The notes: generated by a model not told the origin, from the letters alone. A stretch of DNA of 64,000 nucleotides from Stratiolaelaps scimitus (GCA_019614645.1 JABWDB010000009.1:8475501-8539500), one strand, 5' to 3'. Counted from the first letter of the stretch, positions 1-10,778 are shown. A program made the numbers and translations.

Positions 1-93
1 GTCCAACGAAAATGATATCTATTATTTCTATTCTTATGACATATGACTATATATTTAAAGAGAATATAGAGTAAACACATTAGCTAAATGTCA

Positions 94-276
94 CTACATG
101 TGGGAGAACATCTGAGTGGTCCCAAAGGATGAAATCTGATCGAGTGTTATATTTTCGTCAGTCTGTAAACGCACTTGATCTTGAATAGGTGTTGGGCTGC
201 AGGCAGTGTCCACATCACGCAGGTCTTGCGTGTTAAGCCTCAAAAGCAGCGTTCCTTCCTCCGGCTCGTCCATCAT
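94..276 (-). CDS. Terminal coding exon of an unidentified gene
   Basis: A TTTCAG acceptor (277-282 on the minus strand) is followed by an open frame of 60 codons ending in TAG at 94-96. It begins MMDEPEEGTLLLRLNTQDLR and ends in QISSFGTTQMFSHM. The composition is protein-like (acidic, Ser/Thr/Gln-rich tail), and the frame is not repetitive. I do not recognise the family. Upstream exons should lie at higher coordinates on the same strand. I found none convincing in 300-1200, so POMK may sit inside an intron of this gene, or this may be a chance ORF behind a good acceptor. What is seen: acceptor, open frame, stop. That it is a last exon is inference. Confidence 0.4.
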   Translation of the reverse strand: MMDEPEEGTLLLRLNTQDLRDVDTACSPTPIQDQVRLQTDENITLDQISSFGTTQMFSHM

Positions 277-1184
277 CTGAAATACGGAAATCAACTCGAT
301 AAGCAAAGAGATATATTTCATTACGGAAACAGAAAGGGTTTGAGATGTATCTTCTCAGCAGGTATATGCTCGTCTATCCAAGATGACATTAACTGATGTG
401 ACCTCATGAAAGCGACACTAGTTATTGTGATCTTCTATTTAATATTGCCTCTTTGACTAAGTCAATGACATTAGACGGTGCTACCGAGAAAAAGCTTTAG
501 TGGGTATGCCGACCAGGATCAAGCTGGTTCCTAGTTCTATCCACCTAGGGCACCACGCCATAGACTGCGCATGATAGCACTATTTAAGCCACAAATTAAA
601 ATATTTGATCATAATGATTCGGACAGTCGGACTGAGTTGTGAACTCTATTAGACTGTCCCTCAAAAGCGGAAGAGAGAGGGAGAGAGAGAACTGAACTGA
701 GCCAGATACAGATGTGGCACTCCCACGCTATATAAACTTATTTCTAACCCTGCAATAGTTCCAGTTAGTATGCAAGGCCCTACAACATTTTGTAGATCGC
801 GAAGTGCATCGAGACGAATTACGAGGTGGCATAACTTGCATTAGTTACAGTTAACAAAACACACACACACATGCAAGCTATAGTATCTTTAATCTACAAA
901 TCTGAAAAATAACAACGACAACGAAGAGCGGCCCAACGAACGCTAGCCAGAATTTCAATACGAATAATTAGTTCGCTACAATTTCAAAGATCGACGTTGA
1001 ATCCCCACCAATATGCGTTAGATAAACTTACACACCAATGTGACAATAAGCAAGTTTCCAAATGCATCGCACATATCTCGTCATTGACATTTCAGTTCGT
1101 ATTTCGCCCACACTAGATACCTCATACTATTTGCTGCTATGTAGATTGAAAGCGATTATCGTATATTGAATCATTTATAAGAAT
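277..1184. other. Non-coding stretch between terminal exon and POMK
   Basis: No ORF with recognisable similarity on either strand. It holds a short GA run near 670-690, a CA run near 860-872 and AT-rich sequence. It may be an intron of the gene ending at 94, or intergenic sequence. Confidence 0.5.
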
Positions 1185-1190
1185 TTTATT
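1185..1190 (-). terminator. Poly(A) signal of POMK
   Basis: TTTATT on the plus strand reads AATAAA on the minus strand, 35 nt beyond the POMK stop codon. Spacing and strand fit a polyadenylation signal with a very short 3' UTR. Confidence 0.65.
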
Positions 1191-1224
1191 AACACGAATT
1201 TCCGCTCATTATCTACTTTGGCGT

Positions 1225-2139
1225 CTACAAATCATCATAATCTACGCTTACATCGGTTTGGTACTCGCGCCAGATTTTACGGTACGTCCTGAGGACGCCG
1301 CTGGCGCTCGGTCTCCGCCTGGCATCTTCTAGTTTACACTGCTTGTGAACATCGAATAGCCAGTAGCGGAACCACAGCGACTCCTCACTTTTGCCAAGAA
1401 TGAAGTCGCACACATCAGGTATTTTGTAGACGTCGGTCTTCTCATCATAGCCTTTCCGATAGCCGAACTCCCATCGTTGTTCGGGCGCGACAAAGTCACC
1501 ATCGAGCATCCGCGTCCCACAGCGCACAACCCCCAACTCCTTTTTGGGTAGCGCGTCCATATCGTTCAGCGTGATACTGCTGCCATTCGCCGTGACGAGG
1601 TACTGTTGAAGCGTTTTGTCTAATGTGTTCGAATCGCACATGACCCTATCATGGTGGTGGACAAACACCAAGATCTCGGCATAGCGTATACAGAGGGGGA
1701 AGCGTACCTCGAGCGTATCGTCGAGGGTCGGTATAGCCTGCATGAGATTGCCTAGCGGATGGAACTCCGTCACGATTTGGTCACCGCAATGACCCAGCAT
1801 TCGGACGGTGTATTTTCCATAGTCGAGTAGGTGGTGCATAGCGGCATTATGTAGAAAATCACCTCGGTACGCTTCAACCGTCAGATTAGACAACACGACG
1901 GGATAATCGTGCCATTGCGCGAGGTAGACGTTTTTTACGGTGCCCTGAGCAATGAAGGAGACAATTTTCAGATCACTGATGTCTTCACAGAACAGCGTCG
2001 GATATAGTGTCGGACACTGCCACAGTTCGTCAAACTGAAATCGCGTGGAAATTAGACATTCGACATGGTTGACAACGGCCGCCAACAGTAACAGAGCATG
2101 TGACAATAAGAAAACACGGGTAAATGCGTTAATTGCCAT
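1225..2139 (-). CDS. POMK: Protein O-mannose kinase (POMK/SGK196), intronless
   Basis: 304 codons, ATG at 2137-2139, stop TAG at 1225-1227; vertebrate POMK is about 350 aa. The open frame extends ten codons further upstream but only to a TTG, so the ATG is the likely start. Residues about 8-27 form a hydrophobic signal anchor, fitting a type II ER membrane protein. The rest is the atypical kinase domain that phosphorylates the 6-position of O-mannose in the dystroglycan core M3 glycan. Hallmarks: DFLHNAAMHHLLDYGKYTV after the N-lobe; VMCDSNTLDKTLQQYLVTAN in the catalytic loop; NDMDALPKKELG in the metal-binding region; GDFVAPEQRW, YDEKTDVYKIPDVCDFILG and RRRPSASGVL in the C-lobe. All align to the vertebrate protein as remembered. 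Potential N-glycosylation sites are NLT and NGS. The single exon is notable. The gene is preceded on the same strand by the Sloth ORFs. Confidence 0.92.
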   Translation of the reverse strand: MAINAFTRVFLLSHALLLLAAVVNHVECLISTRFQFDELWQCPTLYPTLFCEDISDLKIVSFIAQGTVKNVYLAQWHDYPVVLSNLTVEAYRGDFLHNAAMHHLLDYGKYTVRMLGHCGDQIVTEFHPLGNLMQAIPTLDDTLEVRFPLCIRYAEILVFVHHHDRVMCDSNTLDKTLQQYLVTANGSSITLNDMDALPKKELGVVRCGTRMLDGDFVAPEQRWEFGYRKGYDEKTDVYKIPDVCDFILGKSEESLWFRYWLFDVHKQCKLEDARRRPSASGVLRTYRKIWREYQTDVSVDYDDL

Positions 2140-2183
2140 TGTTTCGCTAGTGCGTCTGGCCTTCCACAATGGCTCACGTTTTG

Positions 2184-2189
2184 TTTATT
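2184..2189 (-). terminator. Candidate poly(A) signal for the Sloth1/Sloth2 transcript
   Basis: AATAAA on the minus strand about 185 nt beyond the Sloth2 stop codon. It lies only 45 nt upstream of the POMK start, so the POMK 5' region and the Sloth 3' end are tightly packed or overlap. Confidence 0.45.
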
Positions 2190-2374
2190 AGTTACTGTAC
2201 TACATAGTAATAATAATAATAATAATTATAATGTATATTACTAAAAACTTATATCTCGATACTTGAAACAAAACACACACACATATAACGTTCTACCATA
2301 AATAGCATAACTCATAAGGCTGAAGCTTGCGTGTACGTGTGCTAATCTTCTGCAGCGTTGATTCCATTCATATT

Positions 2375-2563
2375 CTAACTGTCAGTTGATGTCTTGACCT
2401 GGCTTCGTTCCTGTTTAATTCTGGCCTTCTCCTGCTCAATCAGAGCCTCGATGTTTTCCAACGGCCTGTACACCAGGTGTACCGCTTGAGCACCCAGCAC
2501 CATGGAAATCATGGCGGAAATCCCGACGAGAATCGTCTGCGCCGTTGTGTAGTTACGAGCCAT
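2375..2563 (-). CDS. UQCC6: Complex III assembly microprotein, brawnin/UQCC6 (Sloth2)-like
   Basis: 62 codons from ATG at 2561-2563 to the stop at 2375-2377. A GTG seven codons upstream is in frame but not a plausible start. The protein begins MARNYTTAQTILVGISAMIS, followed by a single transmembrane segment (about residues 8-32), then GAQAVHLVYRPLENIEALIE and a charged, basic coiled tail. The GA(Q/E)xVHxxYRP motif just after the membrane helix is the signature of human C12orf73/brawnin and of Drosophila Sloth2 (61 aa). The role known for the family is a mitochondrial inner-membrane factor for assembly of ubiquinol-cytochrome c reductase. It lies 208 nt downstream of the SMIM4/Sloth1-like ORF on the same strand. 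In flies the two homologues are translated from one bicistronic mRNA, and the same arrangement is likely here. Confidence 0.8.
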   Translation of the reverse strand: MARNYTTAQTILVGISAMISMVLGAQAVHLVYRPLENIEALIEQEKARIKQERSQVKTSTDS

Positions 2564-2771
2564 TTGACCCGAGCGTTGAGTCACTCGCTATCTGCCAAGC
2601 AACTCCCGAACACTTTCGTTGTGAGATGGTTGGGCGCGTATCAAAACGGACTTGATCCCGTTCGTCATCGAGTCGACCTCTGACCTCGTCGTATGCCGCA
2701 CACCCAGCACGATTCAATTGTTTTCTCCTCTGATTCCAAGCCAACCCCCGTTTCCCCAAGGCACAGATGGT

Positions 2772-3014
2772 TTACTCGGGTTTAGCTGGGCTTCCCTCAA
2801 GACGCTGCTGTTCTTCAATGGCTTCTGTGACAAGGCGCTTCTTGAAGGTCTTGTAGAAGTTGACTTTTTCCGTGCCCGCTTCCCAGTTGATCATTGTGAA
2901 CTCCAACATGGCACCAAGAACGAAAAACACCGGCATAAATCGGTACATGCCAAAACGTTTTCCCGGAACCGCATTCAGAAGCCGGACAATAAACGGGCGC
3001 CGCTTGAAAAACAT
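2772..3014 (-). CDS. UQCC5: Complex III assembly microprotein, SMIM4/UQCC5 (Sloth1)-like
   Basis: 80 codons, ATG at 3012-3014, TAA at 2772-2774. The segment VPGKRFGMYRFMPVFFVLGA then MLEFTMINW matches human SMIM4 (PGKQRFGIYRFLPFFFVLGG, then a short hydrophilic C-tail). It gives one transmembrane helix at about residues 25-45 and a basic N-terminus suited to mitochondrial import. Drosophila Sloth1 is a similar length (79 aa). Function known for the family: early complex III assembly and stability in the inner membrane. Just upstream, the mRNA reads ACATGAAATG: an out-of-frame ATG starts five bases before the true start and would give a short overlapping frame, which could tune initiation. No intron is obvious. 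It is the upstream partner of the Sloth2-like ORF. Confidence 0.9.
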   Translation of the reverse strand: MFFKRRPFIVRLLNAVPGKRFGMYRFMPVFFVLGAMLEFTMINWEAGTEKVNFYKTFKKRLVTEAIEEQQRLEGSPAKPE

Positions 3015-4599
3015 TTCATGTCGCGTGCTCTCGCTCTCCTATGACTTGAAAACGCGAATCGCCTATTGTTACTTTTGACAGCTTTTCGGAGATCTGAAAT
3101 AGGAACAACCGTCACGCATTAGGTCACCTACAAATCAGTGTTCCGCGATAGTTGGAATATGTAGTCCAACTAAATAATCAGACAGTTCAATCAACGGATG
3201 CAGCGATATATGTTAATTGTAAGATTAAGTCGTGTGACAACTCAAAGAACAACATGTAAATAATATTGCGGTATATAATTGATTCAACTACGAAAAAAAC
3301 TCGCTACCAGAAAAGACACAGTTCGAAATCTCTATGTGGGTCGCAAGAACTGTGTGTCCCCTATGTGATCGGGTGGCTATCCACGATAGTTATACGGTGG
3401 TGTAAAGAGACGTATTAATATTATATAAATTAAAGACACTTCAGCGAGTTGCCGGCACCTTCCGTTAGAAGATAAGCGCATATTAAGTAAGTTTTATGTA
3501 TAGAATACCTCATTAAATAGTTCCTTGCTGAAACTAGCACGGTCTCATTGCGTAGGGTGCGCTGACACCTCAGCGCGTTCGGATCGCAGTTAATAACAAT
3601 TGTAGATTCGCCATAAAACGCAGCATCCTATATGCAGATTGACTGAGTCGTGGGTCCCAGCCACCAACCGATTCAGTGGGTTGATTTATTGCTATTCAAT
3701 GCTATCCACAATATGAAAAACCAACCTACCTTATATAACCGGTAGTCCGCCAGGCATGAGCTACCCCGGCCTCGCGTGTCCTTCGATTACTCGTACATAT
3801 GAGCAGAAAGCGCGCCAAAAAGGGACCGCACTCGAAAATAGCATCGGGCTCGACTCGCGTTCATCGACATATCCAACAGCCACCTACCTCATAAAGGTGT
3901 CCCACGGAATTGACACAATACGTGTTCACCCTTGACACAAGAGTTGACCAAGCACGAACTATCAAATCTGCCGTTTTTTCACAAAGATCACCCCAAGTCG
4001 TCCCCGCTGGATCGTTGATCGGGCTTGTTTACAGACGAGGATCGAACGCGTTCATCAGGACATGGCTGCGGCCACTTCAACGCCGCTGTGTTCGAACGTG
4101 AGAGACAAAGCGAGAGAGTCGAAAGAGTGAGGCGACTGCAGTCCGACCTCAGACGAGCAGGTGACGTGCGTAAAATCCTGCGGGTTTCGAGACGCGTGTT
4201 TGTTGTCGGTGCCCTTTGAGTAAGTGACTCATTGTGTCGATCTTTTCGCTGACAAGCGAGCTTGTGGTGAATACGAATCGTATTTGTCCCTTGAACATCG
4301 CCTGCTGTACAACCAGGTTCGATATAAAGTGCATGTGTCTAGTGGATGATGAAACGTCAAGTGTTGACACCGCAGCGGCAATCGAAAATAGATCGATTTG
4401 ACAGCGATCTGTAGCTGAGAAATGCATCGATGTGATGTTCATGATTGTGATGTTATTATTAGAGAAAACACGTTGTGGTAGTTTTGTATACGTGTAGCTG
4501 TATTTGGCAACTGTTCGGCTAGCAGAAGAACATATGCAATATGTATCTGTCACGTGGCGGTAATGTTATTTAATCTCTGTTCCTCAAATCGATTTACAG
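3015..4599. other. Intergenic region between Sloth ORFs and AIMP3 coding start
   Basis: Contains the divergent 5' regions of the Sloth locus (-) and AIMP3 (+). A strong donor-like GA|GTAAGTGA at 4218-4225 and the acceptor TTTACAG ending at 4599 suggest a 5'-UTR intron of AIMP3 with a first non-coding exon ending near 4219. Small ORFs here show no family similarity. Confidence 0.45.
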
Positions 4600-4600
4600 G

Positions 4601-6636
4601 ATGACTACTGCGATGCTTCCTCATCTAGTCGAGTTCATCGGGGCAGGCTCAGCTGTCAAGGTCCAATGGGAGCACAAGCAGCCCAAGCTTGTGGATGCGA
4701 ATGACCGCGCTGTGTCGCTCTTAGAAGTTCTTCCTGTGCTAAAAAATCAATCCGCTCGTCGAGGCCTCTTCGGTGAGCTATCGATAGTTTGACAGTAATT
4801 GAACGCATTGCTGTGACTTGAAAGATATTCGATTTGTCGCTTTCCAGAACAAACTATAGAAGGGATAGTATTAGCTGAGAACTAGTGTCTGGGATTTGTA
4901 TGTTCGTGGGCGCACGACTGCAAGTCCACTTTATCCTATGCGTGGCCCAACGCATAGCTACGCCCGTCGAAGGCCCGGCGTACGTCCTCCCCTGAGGGAC
5001 CGTTGGACCTGCCATTTGGACCCAGCTCATCCAACGGGGCAAGTCCCCACAAACGGCCCCTCAGGTGGAGACACGCCACCGGGCACAAAAGCGCGGGCTC
5101 CCTTCCTTCCCTGTGAAGAGAGGCGATGCCGTAGCCTCGCTCGGGACCATGACCACGGCCTCGGCCCGACACCCTGTCCTCAACTGCGCCACTAATTACT
5201 GTGGATATTAATACACACAATAATCTGAAATGAATACTCTGATATATCAAAATAGAAATATAATCTGATTTCTACTACAGCTGTATGGTTTTATAAAATC
5301 CTCATATGAAAAGGGCGCCAGTCGACTCTGAATCTATCGACAGAAAATGGCACCTCGTATCGAGTCCTTCTGAGTCCATTGCTCCAACGGTAGAAATCAT
5401 AGCTGTCTGCGTATTGCGCGCGAATCGTCGGCATCGATGATAGATTGGATAGAAAACAATACGTGCTCGTTGTGCTATTAGATTATATTACGTCTGTAAT
5501 GACGTGATTGCATTTGAAGATGGACACCGATAAAAACTTCCCTATGTGAACCTGGACGTTTTAAGGTGAAACATTGGAAGAAGAGGCTAAAATCTACCAG
5601 TACGTGGAGTGGGCTCTTCATCTCGGGGCCGACCTCCAGGGTGAGCAGGCTGTCGCTGCTCTTAAAGACCTCAACACGCAGCTTCAGGACCGTGTTTATC
5701 TAACGGGAGACCGCTTTACCCTTGCCGATGTGGCCGCCTTCTACGCCGTCCATGGAATTGTGGTATATATATATCATTACGCGTCATTATACCTCATTCA
5801 TGCCGTTCCGCTAAGGTGTACTTGAACCGTTCGTGAGCTGAGTCGTTGTCCTCCGATAGAATTTCCCGTTGCATGACATATAAGAGAACTTGAGCATTGT
5901 ATGCAGTTCCTTTAATAAATCAATAAAGCTTTACCTTTACCTCTCTCGTCTCGATACCTTTTCTACGTTTAGCTATTGCCAAGAAACATTGTGCCATCCC
6001 GGTACCTCACTCATTGTACGTTTTTGTGCGTTCATCTTGTTCAGCGGTTTGTTGGCAACCGAAATGAGGAGGAGTTCTCATTTGTATCAATGAGAGCCCT
6101 TCTTCAATTTCAGTTTCTTCAAGACCTCCTGATGAAACTCGTGTGTTTTGTCTATTTCTGTGATTCGATTTCAGTCGAAATTAACCTATTTCGAGAAAGA
6201 GCAGTTCGTTCACGTTAGCCGCTGGTATAACCTCGTAAGTTCGTGCCACTTTAATTGAATATCCAGTATCAGCATCTATTCCTACTGCTGTGCCTATACC
6301 GTACTTTCTCTAGCGTCTATGTTTCAACAGCCAATGCTATTACGGCTCACTGCTGTAAGTAGATTACGCTTCTAGCAAACATTTGATAACATAGATATAT
6401 CGCACAGCTCTTCTTTGCATGGGATTTGTCATCGTCAATTCTTTGGCTATTTGCAACGTGTCATGATCATATGAATGAATCGAAAAATGATTGCTCTAGC
6501 AAATTCGCAGTTCACCGTTGACGTTATGATTTGTCATTAACACGCTTATATATTAATGTGTCGATTTTAGATTCAGCATACGCCGGCGAAGGTAAAGCTC
6601 CTTGAGGTAAAATTCAGTCGGTCGAAATTGTACTAG
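4601..6636 (+). CDS. EEF1E1: AIMP3 / EEF1E1, GST-fold scaffold of the multi-tRNA synthetase complex
   Basis: Four coding exons: 4601-4772, 5566-5762, 6175-6234 and 6571-6636, giving 164 aa (human protein 174). Junctions are CG|GTGAGC, AG|GTGAAA, GTG|GTATAT, CAG|TCG, CTC|GTAAGT and TTTTAG|ATT, and the frame is continuous. Exon 2 carries the C-terminal GST-like core: KIYQYVEWALHLG, then LKDLNTQLQDRVYLTGDRFT and LADVAAFYAVHGIV, which parallels human LKDLNSYLEDKVYLTG and FTLADILLYYGLH. Exon 3 (YFEKEQFVHVSRWYNL) and exon 4 (IQHTPAKVKLLEVKFSRSKL then Y-stop) match the end of the family. The protein is a non-catalytic scaffold that docks aminoacyl-tRNA synthetases and has a nuclear role in DNA-damage signalling. 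The ATG directly follows an acceptor at 4599, so the first exon is probably entirely UTR. Confidence 0.9.
4880..5195. repeat. GC-rich, highly self-complementary insert in AIMP3 intron 1
   Basis: A block far more GC-rich than the AT-rich intron around it, with sharp edges. It contains several short inverted repeats: ATGCGT/ACGCAT at about 4937-4955, CCGTTGGA/TCCAACGG at about 5000-5037, CCCTGAGGG facing CCCCTCAGG, and GAGGC/GCCTC at about 5120-5140. Open frames exist on both strands but without recognisable protein similarity. It looks like an inserted mobile element or a structured RNA-derived sequence rather than ordinary intron. Confidence 0.45.
5872..5941 (+). repeat. Dispersed repeat, copy 1 (tail TTTACCTTTAC)
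   Basis: Shares the core GAACTTGAGCATTGTA, GCAGTTCCTTTAATAA and TTTACCTTTAC with 44473-44547, and more weakly with 42497-42560. It lies in AIMP3 intron 2. The conserved end with a short simple tail resembles the 3' end of a SINE or 5'-truncated LINE. Confidence 0.6.
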
Positions 6637-6666
6637 TTAATTTATAAGAATTGATGGTAATAATCA

Positions 6667-6692
6667 AATAAATAATAACTTATTTAAATAAA
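6667..6692 (+). terminator. Two poly(A) signals of AIMP3
   Basis: AATAAA occurs at 6667-6672 and again at 6687-6692, about 30 and 50 nt after the AIMP3 stop codon. Confidence 0.7.
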
Positions 6693-8512
6693 GACCTGTG
6701 CTAATTCAATTAATGCATGACTCTTTTTCGTAGGTTGGTAACGAGTAGATCATATGGCCGCTAGAGATATTATGTGATAGTGTCATCTTTCTTTTCTTAT
6801 GTAGAACTGTTTAGCAAAAATGACATTCTTTCGTGTATTGAATTCGTAAAGCATAAATTTGAAATTTTATCACCCCATTGGTGTAACTGTTCTATCTATG
6901 ACTTGAATCACTTCTGCGTACAAGAGAAAGACATATTATGTCTAGGGTCACGGCCATAGCTCAAGTTTGTCATTGCGACTTGCTTTAATCGAAACAGCAC
7001 TGATTTACCATTGCCGTAATTGGTTTTAGGTAGCATAATTACGTTGGTCGACATACATACTTATTGCTTTAGATTTAAACGCATGAAGTACCAATCGATG
7101 AGTAAATGACATTTGTCAAATTTCTTCCACTGATTTGTGGTCCCCGCCATTACCAAATCATTAGACTCGAATACCGTGCTGGCAGCACCCGGAACTACAG
7201 TTTGAGCCGTTTATTTGGCGGTCCACAAATATCCGATGTATTATCTACGATGAAATGACCTACTGCTCTTTGGTCAGGGTACTAAACGAAATTGGGTACT
7301 GACCAGAATCGTCCTCGCCTTCTACGGAGCCGCTTTCCACATGTTGATATACGAACCTGCGTGAGGCTTGCTGGGGCGCTCGTAATCCTACACAGGCAGC
7401 CAAATTATAATATAAATAAAAATACAATAGATCATATTGCACAGTAACTAGTTTACGTAGTGATGTGTATGCGAAGAGAACTTGATCGGCTTCCCGATCG
7501 AAGTAGCGAGCGACGAGGGTTTTTTCGGGTCCACGTTCCTGTGTTTGCCTATAACTAAAGGATCGGCCGGTCGGAACGGGCATCACCCCCAAGTGGATTA
7601 AGGAGTTGACATACTCGATCGCCCTATCGGCTCGTCCATCGTGAGTCCGATGCATCGAGCGTTCGGGAAGGCGGAGGAGACCGTGGAGAAGGCGTTTTCA
7701 TTGCACCCCGAAGGGGCTGAGACCTGCCAGTTTAGCTAACTGGGAAAGATGGAGCATGCGATTTGTGGGTAGATAGTGACTGCCTTCGATTAAGCTAAAT
7801 AGGAGTTCGTTTTTCAAGCCGGGATACCACGGACCGTATCTTGCGAGCATCGAGCCAAAACACGATTGTGGTACATTGATTAATAATATACCCGCTAGTT
7901 GACTAAGAAGTAACGAACATATGACGTATTCTTGTTCACTCTTATTATGCTCTCACCACCTTACTGCACACTCAGAGTATACTTACATAGCCATATATGT
8001 ATGCTAACACACACAGACATGTATATATATATATATATATATGTAATTTTGGAAACTTCATGTAACTGGGTTTCAGGGTGAGGACATTTTTTTCTATATT
8101 TTTAGATTTTACTCATTTTCCGTTTCGTCTATTTCTCGATGACATTTTGTCCCTTGAATTCTGTTACGTCGAAAAGAATTGGTGAAGTATTCAGTTATTC
8201 CACATCATAATCTTAGCTCACCAACAAGCTACATCTGACCAAGCGATCAAGTACAAATGAACGAGAGTTGTGGAGTGCGATGAGTGTGTATAAAGGTTCG
8301 AGTTTACCTGCAATCACCATGCTATCTTTTCGGAACTTATTACCGCAGGATATGACGCTAGTCAAATCAAAAGCTACCTCCCAAAATCCGACTAACGACT
8401 CCGCGATTTCGTCACCATTTTGAAAGCATTTAAAACACTCTCAAGCGATCGAAATCTTGTTGAACCATCGAAAAAATGCACCTATACAAAACAAAAAACC
8501 AAAGAAAAGAAA
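6693..8512. other. Intergenic region with one orphan ORF
   Basis: No gene recognised with confidence. An ATG-initiated minus-strand ORF at 7260-7655 (131 codons) contains GPEKTLVARYFDREADQVLF. This faintly recalls the basic C-terminal domain of LINE ORF1 proteins (a VxRF..DRE motif followed by a hydrophobic stretch), but the later part looks like read-through AT-rich DNA. A (TA)10 tract lies at 8022-8041. Confidence 0.35.
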
Positions 8513-8585
8513 CGTCCCCGACAGGACTCGAACCTGCAATCTTCTGATCCGAAGTCAGACGCCTTATCCATTAGGCCACGAGGAC
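8513..8585 (-). tRNA. tRNA-Arg-TCG: tRNA-Arg (anticodon TCG)
   Basis: The minus strand gives a 73-nt cloverleaf. The acceptor stem GTCCTCG pairs with CGGGGAC (one G-U), with discriminator G. A box TGGCCTAATGG; anticodon arm TCTGA-CTTCGGA-TCAGA, which places TCG in the anticodon; T arm with GGTTCGAGTCC as B box. No intron. A run of T (AAAA on the plus strand at about 8505-8508) just downstream serves as the Pol III terminator. CCA is not encoded, as expected for a eukaryotic nuclear tRNA. Confidence 0.97.
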
Positions 8586-10778
8586 ACACAAAATTCCTCC
8601 TTCTCTCTGTCTATATAGCGCTACATCGCCGGAGATCGCACTCTTCACCTGTGAAATTTCTATGATCGCGATCATATTGTAGTGAAGATTGACTCAACTC
8701 GGTGGTTCCCATTGCAGTTTTCCGCCGTATCGGCGCTACCCATCGAGTGTCCGATCTTCGTAACAGTCATAGACTGCTTAGTCACTCATAGGAGAGTGTG
8801 TTGGAGGCGCCGGCGCCGTCGTCGCGCACCGTAGCTATGGTTATGTGTCTGCTTGGCCCTCGCAGCGGCGGCGAAACTAAAGGAAAGGGAAGCATGGTCT
8901 GGACATCGGCAGTTTTATTTCTCAACGAAGCTCCACGCTGATCTCTGACGAAGGCTGGCTGTGCTATGGATCTACTCCTTAGGGAGGAGCAGGGCGAATG
9001 CGGGTTTGTTTAGCAGAGGCTATATGCAATAGCTAGTCAACAACGCTAGCCGCTATATCTGCATAGCCATTGGTTGTTAGCGTGGCAACCAACAATAATA
9101 GTAGCTGACCGATGAAGGCGATTTCGGAGTGAACTCATACAGAGCCGAGCGTATCGGCTCGACTCGGACGCTTCGTGTTCGTAAGCGTCGCTAGGTATCT
9201 TCGCCGCAGCAGGATCGGTCACTTTTCTGATCTGTGCTTGTTTGCGTTGAACTGTCTCATGCGACTACTAGTATTACTATGATTTGTGGTCCAGCATTTG
9301 GCTAGATAAGTCTTCTCGTACCCGTTAGCCAAGAGCCACTGTGTACTCACTTCAGACGCAAATAGCTCAGATATTTCCCTTAAGCAGCGTGGTTGCTCAC
9401 CGTCGACGAGAAACATAAAACCGCTGGCGTCCTGTACCTCTGACTCAATGGTCTATGTGAATCCCTAAGTCGAAAGGAACGAGGTGTAATAGCGGTTGGA
9501 ATCAGGATTAAAAGAAGCGGCATTGAGTAAATATGAACAGGCATGGGAAACCAATCATCAAACGACAATTATCAGATACAAGGAAACGCAAATACAGATT
9601 CTGCCGGGGATATCAAGTCTACGGCAGTCCGCTTTGAGGTCAATACGCCGTCGTCAGAAGAGGATCTGCTCAATTAATTAAAACATTCTCCATATAGTAC
9701 ATGTATCCTTTAAAGCAGTTTGAATATTTTCCAAATTATTATTCTATTTAATCACACAGCCCGGAATTGAATGGATCGATGATAGTGCCCGTCTGTATGT
9801 AGCATGCTCTCAACTCTGGCATGGAATAATCGATCGAGTTTTCTCTGATTTCCGAATATGAAATAGTATCATGCCTTCATATGTATTATATATCGACATT
9901 TCAACAAAGCTCTTAACACTGTTCGGAGGATTAGCATCCGGTGGATGGTTAATAATAAGTTCAAAATATGATAATGAAGAGTGATGCCAAGCTCCAATTG
10001 TTAACTCGTTTGTTACCACAAGTTGTTCATGTTTATTGTTAAACGAAACAACTATGTCATAGGAAATATATATGCTTTGTAAGTTTAACTTGATAGTAAC
10101 AAGTAAACCACTTATATATATAATAGCATCCCTTCTCACAAGCCCGTATTCTACGATATGTTGTATTGTACAATACCTTATGTAACAAGCCAAACAAGCC
10201 ATTTTCAATTGCATAAATCAATTCCTATAGACGTTTTTTTTTTGTATATGCCATAAATAAAATATGTATGACAATAAAACGTTATCTTTTGGAAAGGTTC
10301 TAGAACCCATACAATATTCTTATACTAAAACTCTCCTATTTATCTGTCAATTATCCACAATGAGCCGACAGGTATTCATATTATTTTAGAAATCAATTCA
10401 TCACACCTATTAGTTTTCCTCTTCTCGCAGGACAAGCATCCTGTTGAATATGACAAGTGGTCATGTCCTGTTGAAGCATCGTGTGAATACTAAACATTAT
10501 ATTTAAGTATCCTCTTCGTTTTGCAGCAGAAGCTTGTGATGCGATTATGCCGGACAACGTCTTTAAGTCAATTCGGAAATTCAGACTCTTTAGCCGAACG
10601 GGTGTCAGATTGGCGGTGGTTAGAGAAATCAAATTGTCGGGGTCAGACTGAACGCCACTTTGTGAGTTGGCATAGGTTTAAGCATCATTGCGTAACGAAA
10701 TACAATCTAATCACGTAATTGTCGTCTCAGTTTCAACGTGTCTTCATTACACGTGGTCACGATGCATTATGACAGAAG
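8586..10778. other. Intergenic region between tRNA-Arg and the SARDH 3' end
   Basis: No recognisable genes. Short ORFs on both strands lack family features. The first 600 bases are GC-richer; 9700-10400 is AT-rich. It would include the SARDH 3' UTR at its right edge, but no AATAAA was found close to the SARDH stop. Confidence 0.4.

Noticed and set aside
7260..7655. 131-codon ATG-initiated ORF, possible LINE ORF1 remnant
   Set aside because: Only a weak resemblance over about 20 residues; not enough to call a gene or element.
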